Below, piece by piece: positions 10,589 through 13,196 of a stretch of DNA of 13,196 nt. The position numbers and the translations under genes are program-made. The notes under the pieces were generated by a model, which did no database searches, had not been told where the DNA came from, and was given only the letters and a program-made list of their open reading frames with translations. The DNA is from DATIHT01 sp964348615 (lineage in GTDB: Bacteria; Patescibacteriota; Microgenomatia; Curtissbacterales; GWA2-41-24). The number at the start of each line of letters is the position of its first letter. The first letter of the stretch is position 1. The stretch lies in the NCBI GenBank assembly GCA_964348615.1, contig CAYGDE010000018.1, positions 1-13,196 on the forward strand, written 5' to 3'.

Positions 10589-13196
10589 AGACAAATCTTG
10601 CCAAAATTGTTGCTTTGATCATAGGCTCAATTGTAGCTTTCTTGTTATTCACAAACATTGCCTCGGCACAAAGCCCGAGCACCGACCCATCTCCGACCTC
10701 GTCATCGTCTGCAATAGATTTGGAATTCCCCATCGATGATTTGGGAGGTTGCGATTCGATGGCCGCATGTGGCAGTTATTGTGAAGATCCAGTCAACCAT
10801 ACCAAATGTGCAGATTTTGCTAAGAAAAATGGATTTTACAAAGACGACCCAATCAACACTCCTTCACCCGAATTTTGGGAAAACGCAAAAGGCGAATTAG
10901 GCTGCGACTCGGAAGCCTCCTGTCTTAATTACTGCTCAGAATCGGCAAATCACGAAGCCTGCGATTCCTTCGCAAAGCGCAATAACCTAAACGGAGGCTA
11001 TGTTAACGAGCCGAATAATCCGGAATATTTGGAAACTGCCAAAGACAGCTTGGGTTGCGATTCACTCGAATCATGCTCCAATGTTTGTGATGATCCTGCC
11101 AACGCCCAAAAATGCAGTGAATTTGCAGATAAAGTTGGGCTTTTAGGAGGAACTGAAACTGGTGGACCAGGCGGATGCCAAAGCGAAGAAACTTGTCAAT
11201 CGTACTGTTCAGATCCTGCTAATTTCCAGCAGTGCCAACAATTTGCACCAAGCGGCTCAGAATTTACTGGACCAGGAGGCTGTGGCAGCCCAGAAGCATG
11301 TTTTGATTATTGTGAACAAAATTACCAACAGTGCCGTGCTTATGAACCAGGAACAAACGGTGCATATGTACCCATAACTTGTCCCGCTGGTGAAATTCAT
11401 GGTATTGGCGGAATTTGTGTTGCTCCTGTTGAACCCCCGCAGCCAGGCACTTGTCCTGAAGGCATGATTCAAACTTCAAGTGGTGGCTGTATTCCCACTT
11501 ATAGAAGTGGCGAGTCTTGTTCGGAAGAACAATATAGACTTGAAGGAGAATGTATCGACCTGCCATCCGGTATAAACACTGATGTTTTGACCGGCCATTT
11601 CGAACCCAGACCGAACATGGGTAACTGCCAAAATCCGGGTGAATGCTACGATTGGTGTAAAGATAATGCCGGACAATGTGAAGGGTTTGACCAAAACATT
11701 TCCAGGCCAACCGACGATTACACTCCCTACCTTTATTACACTCCAGGCTCAGAAGTTAAATTTGAACCTAAATCCGACTATGGCGGTTGTGATTCTCCCG
11801 GATCATGCTATGACTGGTGTGTTGAAAACACCGATAAATGCTCTGGGTTCGACGCCAATTCCCCAAGACCGCTCGATGTTTACGCACCCGGAACATACTA
11901 CACACCTCCTGCAGATATTACTTATGTAACACCGTCAGATACTAGTTTTTACACAACACCGATATACTTTACCCCGCCAGCTGGCAGTAATTACACTACG
12001 CCAAATTATTACACTCCTGGCCACTATGCATCACCTTCATATTACTCACCACCCGCTGGCAGTAATTACACTACGCCAAATTATTACACTCCTGGAAGTA
12101 ACTACTACACACCGTCTGGAGAATATCCCACGCCAACCTACAACACACCTTCTTATTACACGCCTCCATCAGGAAGCAATTATACAACCCCTTACTACTA
12201 CACACCGCCGGCATACAACACCCCTTACTACTACACACCGCCGGCTGGAAGCAGTTACACAACACCTAACTATGTAACTCCGCCGCCTTACACTACTCCG
12301 CAGTATTACACGCCATATACGGGAGCTGCTTATTCAACGCCAACTTACTACACACCACCAACTTATTCAACGCCAACTTACTACACACCACCGACAGGCA
12401 GCAGTTACACATCACCAACTTACTACACACCACCAGCCAATTACACGTCGCCAAGTTATTACACACCTGGAACATATCCAACTCCAGTTCAATACACTAC
12501 TCCTCCGCCATATACATCGCCGACTTACTACACACCTCCAGCCGGTTCTAACTATACATCGCCAACGTACTACACACCTGCTGCATACACCACGCCGGCA
12601 GCGTACAACACACCAACTTATTATTCACCCGCATACTACACACCATATAGCTCACCATCTTATTACACACCACCGGAAGGCTCTAACTACACCTCACCAA
12701 GCTATTACACACCTTACTCATCACCGTCGTATGTCTATCCATCTCCGAGTTATGGATACCCAACACCAGGATCCGGATACACTTCACCTGCTTACTACAC
12801 TCCATACAGTTCACCTTCTTATCTATATCCTACACCAGGTTCCAGCTATTACTATCCAACACCAAGCTCGTCTGGTTCAACATATTACTATCCAACACCA
12901 ACAGATTCTTACTCGTATCCGACGCCAGGCACTAATTATTTGACCCCATCCTACGCTACACCATCTGGATCAGGCTCTTACGGCACTCCAACATATAGCT
13001 ACCCATCCCCTTCTTACGGCACACCAACCTATGGAACGCCAAGCTATGGAACTCCGTCATATGGCACACCATCCTATGGTTCACCGTCTTACGGCTCCCC
13101 TTCTTATGGCACACCAGAATACCCAACCCCCTCTTACGGCACTCCAAGCTCAAATGTTGGCCGCGTGGCTGGAACAAAATCCAATCCGATCCAAAC
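10585..13196 (+). CDS. Giant secreted Cys-module protein with Tyr/Thr/Pro repeat tail (3' truncated by window)
   Basis: The frame is open from the ATG at 10585 to the right edge: 870 codons and no stop. A Sec signal peptide ends at about IASA-28/QS. Next come seven cysteine modules of the form GGC-x5-C-x3-C-x(6 or 8)-C, at C56, C107, C158, C198, C233, C348 and C402, with a recurring GCDS...CxxYC signature. Between modules five and six are three CPxG...GxC-type pairs (C266/278, C290/302, C312/323). From about residue 431 a cysteine-free tail of about 430 residues is built of YYTP, YTSP, then YxYPTP, then SYGTP units. After the last repeat a new segment begins (NVGRVAGTKSNPIQ). It resembles an extracellular stalk carrying disulfide-knotted modules, perhaps an adhesin or filament. 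The start overlaps the NPF gene by 4 nt. The shorter frames inside this span are shadows. Confidence 0.85.
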   Translation, partial: MKTNLAKIVALIIGSIVAFLLFTNIASAQSPSTDPSPTSSSSAIDLEFPIDDLGGCDSMAACGSYCEDPVNHTKCADFAKKNGFYKDDPINTPSPEFWENAKGELGCDSEASCLNYCSESANHEACDSFAKRNNLNGGYVNEPNNPEYLETAKDSLGCDSLESCSNVCDDPANAQKCSEFADKVGLLGGTETGGPGGCQSEETCQSYCSDPANFQQCQQFAPSGSEFTGPGGCGSPEACFDYCEQNYQQCRAYEPGTNGAYVPITCPAGEIHGIGGICVAPVEPPQPGTCPEGMIQTSSGGCIPTYRSGESCSEEQYRLEGECIDLPSGINTDVLTGHFEPRPNMGNCQNPGECYDWCKDNAGQCEGFDQNISRPTDDYTPYLYYTPGSEVKFEPKSDYGGCDSPGSCYDWCVENTDKCSGFDANSPRPLDVYAPGTYYTPPADITYVTPSDTSFYTTPIYFTPPAGSNYTTPNYYTPGHYASPSYYSPPAGSNYTTPNYYTPGSNYYTPSGEYPTPTYNTPSYYTPPSGSNYTTPYYYTPPAYNTPYYYTPPAGSSYTTPNYVTPPPYTTPQYYTPYTGAAYSTPTYYTPPTYSTPTYYTPPTGSSYTSPTYYTPPANYTSPSYYTPGTYPTPVQYTTPPPYTSPTYYTPPAGSNYTSPTYYTPAAYTTPAAYNTPTYYSPAYYTPYSSPSYYTPPEGSNYTSPSYYTPYSSPSYVYPSPSYGYPTPGSGYTSPAYYTPYSSPSYLYPTPGSSYYYPTPSSSGSTYYYPTPTDSYSYPTPGTNYLTPSYATPSGSGSYGTPTYSYPSPSYGTPTYGTPSYGTPSYGTPSYGSPSYGSPSYGTPEYPTPSYGTPSSNVGRVAGTKSNPIQ
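10748..11843 (+). repeat. Seven four-cysteine modules encoded in the giant gene
   Basis: Four modules have spacing C-x5-C-x3-C-x8-C, and the last three have x6 in the final gap. The first four usually continue into an F-A-x2 helix-like segment, while modules six and seven share CYDWC and a GFD ending, suggesting two subfamilies. The repeat is clear in protein but diverged in DNA. Confidence 0.75.
11896..13150 (+). repeat. Tyr/Thr/Pro tandem repeat tail (YYTP to YPTP to YGTP)
   Basis: About 1.25 kb encodes short units ending in TP or SP. Three zones follow each other: YYTPP-x-GS-NYTSP-like (to about 12720), YxYPTP-like (about 12720-12950) and SYGTP-like (about 12960-13145). Exact DNA copies include a 41-bp block (11980-12020 and 12055-12095, offset 75), a 25-bp block (12188-12212 and 12221-12245, offset 33) and a 31-bp block (12329-12359 and 12362-12392, offset 33). 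All offsets are multiples of three. Confidence 0.85.

Noticed and set aside
11896..13150. CRISPR array
   Set aside because: The repeats are short, variable, contiguous and in frame with a signal-peptide protein; there are no unique spacers of constant length and no cas genes.
11162..13177. Many short open frames on both strands (for example minus 11264-11710 and plus 11639-11929, 12026-12277)
   Set aside because: They lie inside the uninterrupted frame that starts at 10585. Their products are low-complexity readings of the repeat DNA, such as His/Thr-rich or Cys-Asn-rich strings.

Overview
The window looks like a piece of a Candidate Phyla Radiation (Patescibacteria) genome, most likely Microgenomates-like. 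The reasons are short or overlapping gene junctions, promoters placed almost on top of start codons, low-complexity interspersed repeats that also run in frame through a coding gene, and several secreted or membrane proteins of no familiar family. The placement is an inference from style; no rRNA or other marker gene is present, and I see no tRNA, CRISPR array or transposase.

Left part (1-3503). A repeat-bearing partial reading frame of unknown identity enters from the left edge. Next, on the minus strand, is a YkuK/DUF458-type RNase H-like gene (240-731). The gap at 732-1055 holds that gene's promoter, two GACCC-stem hairpins, a 14-bp perfect palindrome and a ~130-bp imperfect inverted-repeat element. 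A minus-strand pair follows: a Crp/Fnr-type regulator (2228-2890/2896) and, 2 nt downstream of it, a membrane-anchored SGNH hydrolase (1056-2225). Divergent from the regulator is a small PH-like protein (3045-3503). The shared upstream region carries two Crp-type operators: a perfect TGTAA-N6-TTACA over the regulator's own -35 box, and TGTGA-N6-TCACT centred at about -41.5 of the divergent promoter.

Middle (3509-5418). A full-length single-chain transketolase on the minus strand contains two stretches of CPR-style interspersed repeat translated in frame. Its promoter overlaps that of a divergent operon.

Right part (5419-13196). The plus-strand operon begins with a polytopic GT-C/ArnT-like glycosyltransferase. 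Three consecutive overlapping paralogues follow (6933-8117, 8117-9292, 9264-10307). Each has one N-terminal membrane anchor and an outward-facing array of about 7-8 cysteine-paired helical repeats that share H-x3-H-x2-G, HG-x2-EA, C-x-H-x2-GH and C-x2-G-x2-ME motifs. I do not recognise this family. A fresh TTGACA-N17-TAATAA promoter then drives a 78-residue single-span protein with NPF repeats. This overlaps by ATGA a very large secreted protein (10585 to beyond the right edge; 870 codons visible) that has a signal peptide, seven C-x5-C-x3-C-x6/8-C modules and a ~430-residue Tyr/Thr/Pro repeat tail. That protein has no stop in the window, and every short frame drawn inside it is a shadow.

Together the right half reads as a cell-surface module: glycosyltransferase, anchored disulfide-rich paralogues, a small membrane partner and a long stalk-like secreted protein. 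This is the best candidate for an undescribed system here; its function is inferred only from architecture and gene order.
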